DNA of 64,000 bases. It comes from Corynebacterium kefirresidentii (GTDB lineage Bacteria > Actinomycetota > Actinomycetes > Mycobacteriales > Mycobacteriaceae). Under the pieces are notes generated by a model. It did not search any database. It worked only from the letters and a program-made list of their open reading frames with translations, and had not been told where the DNA came from. Location of the stretch: assembly GCA_002154655.1 (NCBI GenBank), contig NGUZ01000001.1, positions 248,001-312,000 of the forward strand, given 5' to 3'. The position numbers were made by a program, and so were the translations under genes. Positions 38,638-48,919 of the stretch are shown one piece after another; position 1 is the first letter of the stretch, and every line of letters begins with the position of its first letter.

Positions 38638-39308
38638 TGTATCCAGAGTTATTTCCGGAAAGTGCGCGCTATTGCTATGTGCGCACGGATTCGGGTTACG
38701 CGGATTTGGCTAATTTTGAAGGCCTCGCGGCCGAAGAAAAGTCTCTCGTTTCCCAGGCAGTTGATGTGCGCAAGGCCGAGTTCGGAGATGCTCGGTGGTG
38801 TGCGCATCGAGCCTTGCAGGAATTGGGGGCCAGCCCGGCGACGCCGATTCTGCGCGGCGAGCGCGGCATGCCGCTGTGGCCCGAGGGTTTTGTAGGCTCG
38901 ATGACCCATACAGAGGGCATGCGGGCTGCGGTGGTTGCCCCTACCTCAGCCTTAAAATCCGTAGGCCTGGATGCAGAACCCGCCGAACCGCTGCCAGATC
39001 ATGTGCTCACAATGATCGCTCGGGCAGGGGAGATGCCGCAGCTTTTGCGGCTAAGTAAGGCGGGGATTAACTGCCCGGACCGATTGCTCTTTTGCGCCAA
39101 GGAAGCCACGTATAAGTCGTGGTTTCCCATGACGTTCCGCTGGCTCGACTTTGATCAAGCAGAAATTGATCTGCGCGAGGATGGCACGCTCATTTCCTAT
39201 ATTTTGGCCCGGCCTACTCCGGTGCCGTTTATCACTGGGCGCTGGGTGATTCGAGATGGCTACGTCATCGTGTCCACATCGGTTCCGGCCCTAGATTTTA
39301 GCCATTAA
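38634..39308 (+). CDS. pptT: 4'-phosphopantetheinyl transferase PptT
   Basis: 224 aa, Sfp/EntD-like. Loads the phosphopantetheine arm from CoA onto carrier domains of type I fatty acid synthase, polyketide synthase (mycolate Pks13-type) and peptide synthetases. Motifs: GSMTHTEG, VGLDAEPAEPLP and FCAKEATYKSWFP, containing the Mg-binding acidic residues. The start overlaps the phosphoesterase stop (ATGATG). The stop overlaps that of the convergent truB by 3-4 bp. Confidence 0.93.
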   Translation: MMYPELFPESARYCYVRTDSGYADLANFEGLAAEEKSLVSQAVDVRKAEFGDARWCAHRALQELGASPATPILRGERGMPLWPEGFVGSMTHTEGMRAAVVAPTSALKSVGLDAEPAEPLPDHVLTMIARAGEMPQLLRLSKAGINCPDRLLFCAKEATYKSWFPMTFRWLDFDQAEIDLREDGTLISYILARPTPVPFITGRWVIRDGYVIVSTSVPALDFSH

Positions 39309-40198
39309 AGGGTAGAGGGCCGTGCCACAAATACTGTGGCTAGGCGCTTGCCTTTTTCCTTGATGAGCGCGACTGCCTGGCCGTTGGGGGCCACGGCGGC
39401 GTGCACGCCTTTAAGCCCGCGGGGTTCGAGCCATTTGCCCATAGCTAGAGCCGCCGCCTCATCCTCGGTGACGGATAGAACCGGGAAGCAGCGAGCCAAG
39501 GCTTCGTCCAAGCTCAAGGAAAGGCGCGGGGAATCGGCAAGGTCGTCGAGCGAGAGGGCGTCGGCAAGCGTAAAAGGGCCCACCTTTGTGCGGCGCAAAG
39601 CAGTAAGGTGCCCGCCCACGTGTAGGGCCTCGCCCAAATCACGGGCCAGGGAGCGTATATAGGTGCCAGAGGAGCAATCTACCGTGACATCTAAGTCGAT
39701 ATAGTCGCCCTCGTGGCGCTGTGCGAGAACGTCGAATGTATCCACCGTTACCGGACGCGCGGGAATGTCTACCTCGTGGCCCTCGCGTACGAGCTCATGG
39801 GCGCGGCGGCCATTAATCTTAATGGCTGATACGGCCGCGGGCTTTTGCATGATATCGCCAGTGAGCTTGGTAATTTCAGCGTCAATTGCAGGGCGGTCAA
39901 CGCCTGCAGCGCTAGCGCCCCAAGAGTATTCCCCCTCGGCGTCATCGGTGGTGGTGGCGGCGCCGAGCCGGATGGTGGCGTCGTAGGACTTAGTGGAGGC
40001 AACCATGTGGGCCAAGAACTTGGTGCCACGCTCCAAGCCAAGGACAAGCACGCCGGTGGCCATGGGGTCGAGAGTGCCGGCATGGCCCACCTTTTTGGTG
40101 TGAAAATACCTGCGTAGGCGGCCGACAACATCGTGGGAGGTCATACCGGCGGGTTTGTCTACGATGACGAGGCCGGAGTTTGCGAGCGCATCAGTCAT
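39305..40198 (-). CDS. truB: tRNA pseudouridine-55 synthase TruB
   Basis: 297 aa. Makes pseudouridine 55 in the T-loop of tRNAs. The N-terminal LVIVDKPAGMTSHDVV is followed by catalytic D44 in GHAGTLDPMATGVL. YIRSLARDLGEAL and a small C-terminal PUA-like part (CFPVLSVTEDEAAALAMGKWL) complete it. The ATG is 8 nt from a TAGACT box. Convergent with pptT (stops overlap) and divergent from ribF (23 bp between start codons). Confidence 0.96.
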   Translation of the reverse strand: MTDALANSGLVIVDKPAGMTSHDVVGRLRRYFHTKKVGHAGTLDPMATGVLVLGLERGTKFLAHMVASTKSYDATIRLGAATTTDDAEGEYSWGASAAGVDRPAIDAEITKLTGDIMQKPAAVSAIKINGRRAHELVREGHEVDIPARPVTVDTFDVLAQRHEGDYIDLDVTVDCSSGTYIRSLARDLGEALHVGGHLTALRRTKVGPFTLADALSLDDLADSPRLSLSLDEALARCFPVLSVTEDEAAALAMGKWLEPRGLKGVHAAVAPNGQAVALIKEKGKRLATVFVARPSTL

Positions 40199-40200
40199 AG

Positions 40201-41244
<1,044 letters not shown>

Positions 41245-42177
41245 ATGAAGGCCATTCTCGATCTCGATACCGGCATTGATGATGCCTTGGCGCTGGCGTA
41301 TGCCATAGCCCATCCAGACTTGGAACTAATCGGTGTGACCTGTACGTACGGCAACGTGACTGTGCCCTTGGCCGTGCGCAATACACTTGCCCTCTTGGAG
41401 CTGCTGGGTAAAGGCGATATTCCGGTTTTTGCCGGCCCCAGCCCGGCAGGCTTTCGGCCGAGCGATATTTCCTCCTTTATCCATGGCCGCAACGGCGTAG
41501 GCGAGGTCCTCCTGCCGCCGGCAACCGGGCAGGTCCAGTCTCAACCCGCGGCAGACTTCCTCATCCAAGCCGTCCATGAGCATGGCGCTGATTTGGTGAT
41601 CATTCCTACCGGCCCCTCCACCACGATTGCTGCTGCAATGCGCCAAGACCCCAGTTTTGCCGCGAACGCGCACCTGGTGATGATGGGCGGGGCGCTCACA
41701 GTACCTGGAAATGTCACGCCGTGGTCTGAGGCTAATATTTCCCAGGATCCGGAGGCTACCGATTACCTATTCCGCCATGCTGGCGATATCACCATGGTGG
41801 GCCTGGATGTCACTTTGCGCACGTTGTTGACTGCGGAGGAATCCGCTCGTTGGCGCGCTTCGGGTACCCGTGCCGGTCGTATCTTTGCGGACATGGTCGA
41901 TTATTATATTGGTGCCTATGCCACTACGTCGCCGTATTTGGGCGGTTGCGGCTTGCACGATCCACTGGCCGTGGCGGTGGCAGCAGATGCCTCGCTTGTC
42001 GACGTCCTTTCGATAAACCTCAAGACCGATACCACCGGCCCTACCCGCGGTCGGACAATCGCAGACGAAACCCGGCTTTCGACAGCGGCAACCGCGAAAG
42101 TAGCTGTGGGTGTAGATAGCGAGCGCTTTGTGCGGGAGTTTGTAGAACTACTGGAAACCCTCTTTAGCGAGCTCTAG
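41245..42177 (+). CDS. Nucleoside hydrolase (IunH family)
   Basis: 310 aa. Splits ribonucleosides into base and ribose for salvage. The N-terminal calcium-binding motif is D6-x-D8-x-x-x-D12-D13 (LDLDTGIDDA). TGPSTTIAAAM, MMGGAL and the C-terminal GLHDPLAVAVA Asp, which is the last metal ligand, are all there, so it should be active. Base preference cannot be judged. It starts immediately after the ribF stop and is presumably co-translated. Confidence 0.9.
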   Translation: MKAILDLDTGIDDALALAYAIAHPDLELIGVTCTYGNVTVPLAVRNTLALLELLGKGDIPVFAGPSPAGFRPSDISSFIHGRNGVGEVLLPPATGQVQSQPAADFLIQAVHEHGADLVIIPTGPSTTIAAAMRQDPSFAANAHLVMMGGALTVPGNVTPWSEANISQDPEATDYLFRHAGDITMVGLDVTLRTLLTAEESARWRASGTRAGRIFADMVDYYIGAYATTSPYLGGCGLHDPLAVAVAADASLVDVLSINLKTDTTGPTRGRTIADETRLSTAATAKVAVGVDSERFVREFVELLETLFSEL

Positions 42178-42204
42178 CAGGCCAGACTTAAGGGCCAGGG
42201 AGTT

Positions 42205-42234
42205 TTGATTTTCTGTGTCCGGACGCTGTAAGGT
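42205..42234 (+). promoter_or_regulatory. Promoter of rpsO
   Basis: TTGATT (42205-42210), 18-bp spacer, TAAGGT (42229-42234). It leaves a leader of about 110 nt before the rpsO start, holding an ACTGC/GCAGT hairpin near 42251-42268. Confidence 0.6.
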
Positions 42235-42347
42235 ATCTCTTTGGCTTAGCGACTGCGGTTCACAGCAGTTGCGGCACGTACGAGTCTCGCGCACCGCGCA
42301 GGCTTATGCGTCACGATAATGTGGACTGAAATAAAGGAGAAATACTC

Positions 42348-42617
42348 ATGGCTTTGACCACTGAGAAGAAGGCTGAAATCCTCAAGGAGTACGGCCTGCA
42401 CGAAACCGATACCGGTTCCCCTGAGGCACAGGTTGCCCTGCTGACCTCCCGCATCAATACCTTGACCGAGCACCTGAAGTTCCACAAGCACGATCACCAC
42501 TCCCGTCGTGGTCTGCTGCTGATGGTTGGTCGCCGTCGTGGCCTGCTGAAGTACCTGGCTGAGAACAACGTCGATCGTTACCGTGATCTGATCTCTCGCC
42601 TGGGCCTGCGCCGTTAA
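42348..42617 (+). CDS. rpsO: 30S ribosomal protein S15
   Basis: 89 aa, normal length. Binds 16S rRNA and bridges to 23S rRNA. Family signature visible in [55 protein letters not shown] lies 9 nt before the ATG. In E. coli S15 represses its own mRNA; the hairpin-containing leader here could act similarly but this is inference. Followed by its own terminator, then pnp, as in most bacteria. Confidence 0.98.
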   Translation: MALTTEKKAEILKEYGLHETDTGSPEAQVALLTSRINTLTEHLKFHKHDHHSRRGLLLMVGRRRGLLKYLAENNVDRYRDLISRLGLRR

Positions 42618-42641
42618 TTTCGGCTCAGCTTTGGCCCTCTC

Positions 42642-42665
42642 GCCCCGCCCTTAGGCGGGGCTTTT
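42642..42665 (+). terminator. Terminator of rpsO
   Basis: GCCCCGCC (42642-42649), CTTA loop, GGCGGGGC (42654-42661), then TTTTG and later TTTTT. Confidence 0.88.
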
Positions 42666-42760
42666 GTGGTTTTTCTGTTAGAATTTGACAGCGTTGTCGT
42701 AGACAAAATTGACCAGGCGGCACCGACGATCGCCTAAACCACTCAAGGAGACATTTTTTA

Positions 42761-45007
42761 ATGAGCGTTCAGAACTCCGTCGAGTTCAACATTGACGAGG
42801 ACTTTGGCATTACCGAAGCCATTGCCACGCTAGACAATGGTGACTTTGGCACCCGCACGTTGCGCTTTGAAACCGGCCAGCTAGCCCGCCAGGCAGACGG
42901 CTCCGTGACCACCTACTTGGACGATGACACCATGTTGTTGGCCACCACCACCGCTTCTAACCAGCCGCGCGAGGGATTCGATTTCTTCCCCTTGACCGTT
43001 GACGTAGAAGAACGCATGTATGCCGCTGGCAAGATTCCGGGCTCCTTCTTCCGCCGAGAGGGGCGCCCTTCTTCTGAGGCTATCCTGGCCTGCCGCCTCA
43101 TCGACCGTCCGCTGCGCCCGACCTTTGTCAAGGGCCTGCGCAATGAGGTCCAGGTTGTCGTCACCGTCATGTCCCAGGATCCGGAAGAGTACTACGACGT
43201 CGTTGCCATCAACGGCGCTTCCGCCGCTACCCAGCTGTCTGGCTTGCCCGTCTCTGGTGCTGTAGGCGGCGTCCGCATGGCTCTTATTGCCGACGATAAG
43301 CACCCGGAAGGCCAGTGGGTGGCTTTCCCGAACCACGAGCAGCACGAGCGCGCGCTCTTTGAGATGGTTGTTGCCGGCCGCATGGTTAAGAAGGGCCGCA
43401 AGGACGACGTGGCCATCATGATGGTCGAGGCTGGTGCCGGCACCAACGTTGCAGAGCGCATTGCTGAAGGCGCTCCTGCGCCGCAGGAAGCAACCGTCGC
43501 TGCAGGCCTGGAAGCAGCCAAGCCATTCATTAAGACCCTGTGTGAGGCCCAGAACGGTCTGGCGGAGCGTACCGCCAAGGAAACTCAGGAATTCCCGCTC
43601 TTCCCAGCCTATAGTGATGATGTCTTCGAAGCTGTGGAAAGCGCTGCTGCCAAGAAGCTAGAGAAGCTGCTGACTATTCCGGGCAAGCAGGAACGCGACG
43701 ATGCTACCAATGAATACATGGAGCAGGTCGAAGAAAAGCTCTTGGACCAGTTCGAAGACTTGGATGAGGACAATGCCTCGAAGCAGATCCGCGGCGCGTA
43801 TAACGCCCTGATGAAGCAGATCGTGCGCCAGAAGATCCTCTCTGAGGGCTTCCGCATTGATGGCCGCGGCGTTACCGATATCCGTGACCTTTCCGTCGAG
43901 GTGGATTTGGTGCCACGCGCGCACGGTTCCTCCCTATTTGAGCGCGGAGAAACTCAGATTTTGGGCGTTACCACCCTAGACATGCTCAAGATGGAGCAGC
44001 AGATTGATTCCCTGACCCCAGTGGAATCCAAGCGCTATATGCACCACTACAATTTCCCGCCATACTCCACCGGTGAAACCGGCCGTGTAGGTTCCCCGAA
44101 GCGCCGCGAGATTGGTCACGGTGCACTAGCCGAGCGCGCCCTGCTTCCGGTCATCCCCTCCCGCGAGGACTTCCCATACGCCATCCGTCAGGTCTCTGAG
44201 GCCTTGGGCTCCAATGGCTCTACCTCCATGGGTTCCGTCTGCGCCTCCACCTTGTCCCTCTACAATGCCGGTGTTCCGCTGAAGGCACCCGTAGCTGGCA
44301 TCGCAATGGGCTTGGTTTCCGGTGAGGTCAACGGTAAGGAGAAGTTCGTCGCCCTGACCGATATCCTCGGTGCCGAGGACGCCTTTGGCGATATGGACTT
44401 CAAGGTCGCAGGTACTTCCGAGTACATCACCGCCCTGCAGCTAGACACCAAGCTGGATGGTATCCCGTCTAAGGTCTTGGCTCAGGCATTGGAGCAGGCT
44501 CGTGATGCCCGCTCTACCATCCTGGAAACCATGGCTGAGGTCATCGATACGCCGGATGAGATGTCTGGCCTCGCCCCGAAGATCACCTCTGTGAAGATCC
44601 CGGTCAATAAGATTGGTGAGCTCATTGGGCCAAAGGGCAAGACCATCAACCAGATCACCGAGGAGACCGGCGCAGATGTCTCCATCGAAGATGACGGAAC
44701 CGTCTATGTTTCCGCTGCTACCGGTGAAGCCGCAGATGCTGCCATCGAAAAGGTCAATTCCATTGCTAACCCGCAGCTGCCGAAGGTAGGAGAGCGCTTC
44801 CTGGGCACCGTGGTAAAGACCGTTCCGTTCGGCGCATTCGTTTCCCTGACTCCGGGTCGCGACGGCCTGATTCACATTTCCAACCTGGGTGGCGATGAGC
44901 GCATCGAAAAGGTGGAAGACGTCATCAACGTTGGCGATAAGGTTCAGGTAGAAATCGCTGACATCGATAACCGCGGCAAGATTTCCCTGGTTCCGGTTGA
45001 GGATTAA
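42761..45007 (+). CDS. pnp: Polynucleotide phosphorylase
   Basis: 748 aa. 3'-5' phosphorolytic exoribonuclease. Two RNase PH domains (about 30-240 and 365-585) flank a helical linker. A KH domain (about 605-660, [19 protein letters not shown]) and an S1 domain (about 680-748, [15 protein letters not shown]) follow. AAGGAG lies 10 nt before the ATG. A TAGAAT hexamer at 42679-42684 may be its own -10 box. The actinobacterial enzyme can also make polynucleotide tails. Strong terminator downstream. Confidence 0.97.
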   Translation: MSVQNSVEFNIDEDFGITEAIATLDNGDFGTRTLRFETGQLARQADGSVTTYLDDDTMLLATTTASNQPREGFDFFPLTVDVEERMYAAGKIPGSFFRREGRPSSEAILACRLIDRPLRPTFVKGLRNEVQVVVTVMSQDPEEYYDVVAINGASAATQLSGLPVSGAVGGVRMALIADDKHPEGQWVAFPNHEQHERALFEMVVAGRMVKKGRKDDVAIMMVEAGAGTNVAERIAEGAPAPQEATVAAGLEAAKPFIKTLCEAQNGLAERTAKETQEFPLFPAYSDDVFEAVESAAAKKLEKLLTIPGKQERDDATNEYMEQVEEKLLDQFEDLDEDNASKQIRGAYNALMKQIVRQKILSEGFRIDGRGVTDIRDLSVEVDLVPRAHGSSLFERGETQILGVTTLDMLKMEQQIDSLTPVESKRYMHHYNFPPYSTGETGRVGSPKRREIGHGALAERALLPVIPSREDFPYAIRQVSEALGSNGSTSMGSVCASTLSLYNAGVPLKAPVAGIAMGLVSGEVNGKEKFVALTDILGAEDAFGDMDFKVAGTSEYITALQLDTKLDGIPSKVLAQALEQARDARSTILETMAEVIDTPDEMSGLAPKITSVKIPVNKIGELIGPKGKTINQITEETGADVSIEDDGTVYVSAATGEAADAAIEKVNSIANPQLPKVGERFLGTVVKTVPFGAFVSLTPGRDGLIHISNLGGDERIEKVEDVINVGDKVQVEIADIDNRGKISLVPVED

Positions 45008-45019
45008 TCCTCAAGCCTA

Positions 45020-45063
45020 AAAGGCCCTGAGCTCCAGTTCACCCACTGGAAGTCAGGGCCTTT
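45020..45063. terminator. Terminator between pnp and AMIN-like lipoprotein gene
   Basis: AAAGGCCCTGA (45020-45030) with TCAGGGCCTTT (45053-45063); an inner CCAGT/ACTGG stem (45034-45038/45045-45049) extends it. A and T runs flank both sides, so it can act both ways. Confidence 0.85.
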
Positions 45064-45101
45064 CTTGATTTTTGCGTACCCCGAGCGGTGATGTCAGAAC
45101 T

Positions 45102-45803
45102 TTAGTTCTGGAAGTCAATCACCACGCGCGATGGCTCTTGCAGAAAAGTCACCGAGTAGGGAGTCTTCTTCTTAAGGCCGATAATGAGCTGGGTTTGTGT
45201 CTCGAAGGTGGTGGTGTAGTTGATTTCGCTCACCACCCCGGCACCAGGAGTAGTGCCTGGGGACATGTATTTTTCCTTGAGCTCAGGGGTTGAAGGCCAT
45301 GGCGTTCCCTCAATGCCTAGGTTTAGAAAGGTAGTGCCCTGAACCTCAACTGGGTTGCCGGATGCCTGCTGGGCGGGGGCATCGGTATAGGAGGTAAACC
45401 ACCCCGGTTCACCTTCGCCCTCCAAGTCGATGACAACGCGAGTAAACCCATCATGAGCTCCCACTCGCATACCCGTGGGGATGAGGTTTCCAAGTCCTTC
45501 CGGCATATGCTGTTGGTCCTCGAGCGAGGCTGTGCCCATGCCCGCAAACGCAACTGGGGACGCGACTTGTGGAATTGATTGCTGGCCAGCATCCGCCGCT
45601 GAGGTGCTTTGCGGGGCGGAAGTAGTAGGTGGGGTGGTGCTGGCTGCGGCCTCAGCCGTGTCGACAGTTGACTGAACCTCGCTAAGCGCCGGTGAGCTTT
45701 GCTGCGTGGAGTCCTCTGCGGAACAAGCGGCAAGCGATAATGCGCAACCTGCGCTGGTGGCTAGGGCGAGAGTGCGAGAGAAAATTGAACGAGACAAGTT
45801 CAT
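45102..45803 (-). CDS. Lipoprotein with AMIN-like domain
   Basis: 233 aa. Signal peptide with lipobox LAAC (Cys about residue 26), then a Ser/Thr/Ala/Pro-rich linker of about 75 residues. The C-terminal domain of about 125 residues matches the AMIN-like domain: GMRVGAHDGFTRVVIDL near its start and RVVIDFQN at the end, a characteristic beta-strand repeat. AMIN-type domains target proteins to the envelope. The domain's ligand here is unknown. GTG 45806 is a possible earlier start; ATG 45803 has AAGGAA at better spacing. In mycobacteria a lipoprotein (lppU) also lies between rpsO and pnp. Confidence 0.78.
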   Translation of the reverse strand: MNLSRSIFSRTLALATSAGCALSLAACSAEDSTQQSSPALSEVQSTVDTAEAAASTTPPTTSAPQSTSAADAGQQSIPQVASPVAFAGMGTASLEDQQHMPEGLGNLIPTGMRVGAHDGFTRVVIDLEGEGEPGWFTSYTDAPAQQASGNPVEVQGTTFLNLGIEGTPWPSTPELKEKYMSPGTTPGAGVVSEINYTTTFETQTQLIIGLKKKTPYSVTFLQEPSRVVIDFQN

Positions 45804-45924
45804 CACTTCCTTGGTGCTTACCGTGCTATAAGCCCCATCCTACTGAGGCTGTTGGGGCAGGGGTTAGAAAGTGATGCAATTGTTAAACGTCCTAAAGGGC
45901 ACGTTGCGGAAGCGGGAAGTAGGC

Positions 45925-46314
45925 CTACTTCTTTAACTGCACGAGCTGAATAAGGTTTCCCACGGTGTCATCAAAAGCGACAATGATGGAGGGGCCAACA
46001 TCGGTGGGCTCCATGGTAAAGTGCACGCCCTTGTCGCTGAGCTCCTTGTATTCGCTTTCAATGTCCGTGGAGAGAAATTGGGTGACCGGAATTCCATCGG
46101 CCTTTAGTGCCGCGGCATAGTCTTTTGCTGCGGGGTGGCCTTTCGGCTCGAGAAGTAGCTCGGTGTCTCCCTCGCCATCAGCATTGGTGACGGTAAGCCA
46201 CCGGAAATCGCCGTGGGTAACGTCATCCTTAACGCGGAATCCTAGCGTGTTGACATAGAAATCGTGAGCGCGTGCAACGTCATCTACGGGAACGGAAGCG
46301 ATATATATCTGCAT
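45925..46314 (-). CDS. VOC/glyoxalase-fold protein
   Basis: 129 aa, one vicinal-oxygen-chelate module pair: MQIYIASVPVDDVARAHDFYVNTLGF, then ELLLEPKGHP, and the closing GNLIQLVQL. Related proteins include glyoxalases, dioxygenases and antibiotic-binding proteins; the usual metal-ligand His/Glu set is not complete, so the activity is open. Start 46314 is preferred over 46323 because TAGGAT stands exactly 7 nt upstream on the minus strand. Divergent from dapB. Confidence 0.78.
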   Translation of the reverse strand: MQIYIASVPVDDVARAHDFYVNTLGFRVKDDVTHGDFRWLTVTNADGEGDTELLLEPKGHPAAKDYAAALKADGIPVTQFLSTDIESEYKELSDKGVHFTMEPTDVGPSIIVAFDDTVGNLIQLVQLKK

Positions 46315-46321
46315 GCAGGCC

Positions 46322-46327
46322 ATCCTA
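46322..46327 (-). promoter_or_regulatory. -10 box of the VOC gene
   Basis: TAGGAT on the minus strand, 7 nt before ATG 46314. Confidence 0.45.
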
Positions 46328-46443
46328 GTGATGAAGCTCGGGCACCGTTTAGGAGAACACGTTCTTTGCAGCAGGCGAGGAATTGCGCAGCTATCATGCG
46401 CGTTAGGATGGGGAGAAAAGTATTAACGATGTGGCTGAAATAA

Positions 46444-47202
<759 letters not shown>

Positions 47203-47205
47203 GCT

Positions 47206-47952
47206 ATGGCTAAAGCAAGTGAGCTAGACATTCAGCTCATTGCCGCAACGCAATTTCACGCCCCGCGCACTGTGGACTGGACCGCGGATGATTCGGCCTC
47301 AGATGGGGAAGCACTAGTCGAGTTTGCTGGAAGAGCGTGTTACGAGTCTTTTGACAAACCCAACCCTCGCACGGCAACGAATGAAGCCTATCTGCACCAC
47401 ATCATGGAGGTAGGTCATACCGCATTGCTTGAGCATGCCACAGCAACGATGTACATCACGGGGCTGTCGCGTTCGGCAAGCCATGAGCTTGTACGCCACC
47501 GGCACTTTTCCTTCTCGCAGCTTTCCCAGCGCTTTGTCCACCCAGATGAAACTGAAGTGGTTTTGCCTAAATTGGTGGCCGAAGACGAGCAGCTTAGCCG
47601 GTTGGTTATGCAGGCTGTAGATGAAACTCGCTTTGTCTATGACGAGCTGCTAAGCGCGCTCGAAGAGAAACTGGATGAGCCTAATGCACTCCTGCGCAAA
47701 AAGCAGGCTCGGCAGGCGGCCCGTGCCGTGCTTCCCAACGCAACAGAAACCCGCATAGTTGTCACCGGCAATTATCGCGCGTGGCGGCATTTTATCGGTG
47801 CACGTGCCGCGGAACAGGCCGACGAAGAGCTGCGCCACGTCGCGGTAGAGTGCTTGAAGTTGCTGCAGAGCAAGGCACCGGTGCTCTTTAATGACTTCAA
47901 TATCACCACGTTGGCTGATGGCACTCAAATGGCGGCAAGCCCCTACGCCTAA
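47206..47952 (+). CDS. thyX: Flavin-dependent thymidylate synthase
   Basis: 248 aa. Makes dTMP from dUMP using FAD and methylene-THF. The ThyX motif RHR-x7-S is present in [11 protein letters not shown] followed by QRF, and the substrate-binding [17 protein letters not shown] segment is intact. Normal length. It starts 3 bp after dapB and is presumably cotranscribed. Whether a ThyA also exists elsewhere cannot be seen. Confidence 0.95.
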   Translation: MAKASELDIQLIAATQFHAPRTVDWTADDSASDGEALVEFAGRACYESFDKPNPRTATNEAYLHHIMEVGHTALLEHATATMYITGLSRSASHELVRHRHFSFSQLSQRFVHPDETEVVLPKLVAEDEQLSRLVMQAVDETRFVYDELLSALEEKLDEPNALLRKKQARQAARAVLPNATETRIVVTGNYRAWRHFIGARAAEQADEELRHVAVECLKLLQSKAPVLFNDFNITTLADGTQMAASPYA

Positions 47953-47972
47953 CACGCGCGAGACCCCGATGC

Positions 47973-48000
47973 GGCTAATTGTTAGCCAAAAGGGTAATCT
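47973..48000 (+). promoter_or_regulatory. dapA promoter with inverted repeat
   Basis: TAATCT (47995-48000) lies 8 nt before ATG 48009. A perfect GGCTAA-TTG-TTAGCC inverted repeat (47973-47987) falls where the -35 region would be and could be an operator. Confidence 0.45.
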
Positions 48001-48008
48001 TGACGGCT

Positions 48009-48917
48009 ATGAGCACAGGTATGACAGCAAAGACTGGCGTCGACACCTTTGGACGCATCGGCGTCGCCATGGTTACCCCGTTTGACCGTGACGGTGCGCT
48101 GGACGTTGCAGCAGGTCGTCGCCTAGCGGCTCATCTCGTAGATAATGGCGTTGATTCGCTCATCCTAGGTGGAACCACGGGCGAATCACCGACCACGTCG
48201 GTTGAAGAGAAGCTGGAGCTGCTCAAAGCCGTAAAGGAAGAAGTCGGAGACCGCGCAAAGCTATGCGCCGGTGCCGGAACGAATGACACCGCAGCTTCCA
48301 TCAAGTTGGCCAAGGCCACCGCGGATGTGGGGGCAGATAGCCTATTGGTGGTGACTCCGTACTACTCGAAGCCCTCCCAAAAGGGCGTTTATGAGCACTT
48401 CGCCGCAGTCGCGCAAGCCACGGATCTACCAATCTGTGTCTATGACATTCCTGGCCGCTCGGGCATCCCAGTGGCGCCGGATACCCTCCGCCGCCTTGCG
48501 GATTTGCCGAATATCCAAGCCGTGAAGGACGCCAAGGGCGACCTTCCTGCGGCCGCAGAACTGATCCAAGAAACCGGTCTGGCCTGGTATTCCGGTGATG
48601 ATCCGATTAACCTGCCGTGGCTTTCCCTCGGCGCTTCTGGTTTCATCTCCGTCATCGGCCATGTTGTGCCGCGTGCCTTGGCAGAACTTTATGAAGCTTT
48701 CGACGCGGGTGATATGGCCCGCGCCCGAGAAATCAATACCACAACGCTCCTTCCGCTTACCCGGGCACAAGCACGGTTGGGCGGAGCGACGTTTGCAAAG
48801 GAAGCCCTGCGCCTGCAGGGCATCGAAGTTGGCGATACCCGTCTTCCTGTTACCGCTGCGAGCGAAGAGGAACGCGAGGTACTTCGCCGTGATCTGGAAC
48901 AATCTGGAGCCCTTTAA
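48009..48917 (+). CDS. dapA: 4-hydroxy-tetrahydrodipicolinate synthase
   Basis: 302 aa. Condenses pyruvate with aspartate semialdehyde, first committed step of the lysine/DAP branch. The TIM barrel has [30 protein letters not shown] and the Schiff-base lysine K173 in [10 protein letters not shown]. The sequence is plainly close to C. glutamicum DapA from its first residues ([11 protein letters not shown]), which fixes the start at 48009 and argues against an upstream codon at 47979. It has a likely promoter of its own although it follows thyX by 56 bp. rnj begins 2 bp after its stop. Confidence 0.97.
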   Translation: MSTGMTAKTGVDTFGRIGVAMVTPFDRDGALDVAAGRRLAAHLVDNGVDSLILGGTTGESPTTSVEEKLELLKAVKEEVGDRAKLCAGAGTNDTAASIKLAKATADVGADSLLVVTPYYSKPSQKGVYEHFAAVAQATDLPICVYDIPGRSGIPVAPDTLRRLADLPNIQAVKDAKGDLPAAAELIQETGLAWYSGDDPINLPWLSLGASGFISVIGHVVPRALAELYEAFDAGDMARAREINTTTLLPLTRAQARLGGATFAKEALRLQGIEVGDTRLPVTAASEEEREVLRRDLEQSGAL

Positions 48918-48919
48918 GA

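Noticed and set aside
39845..40200. Open frames antisense to truB and ribF
   Set aside because: They have no homology-like segments and overlap certain genes completely.
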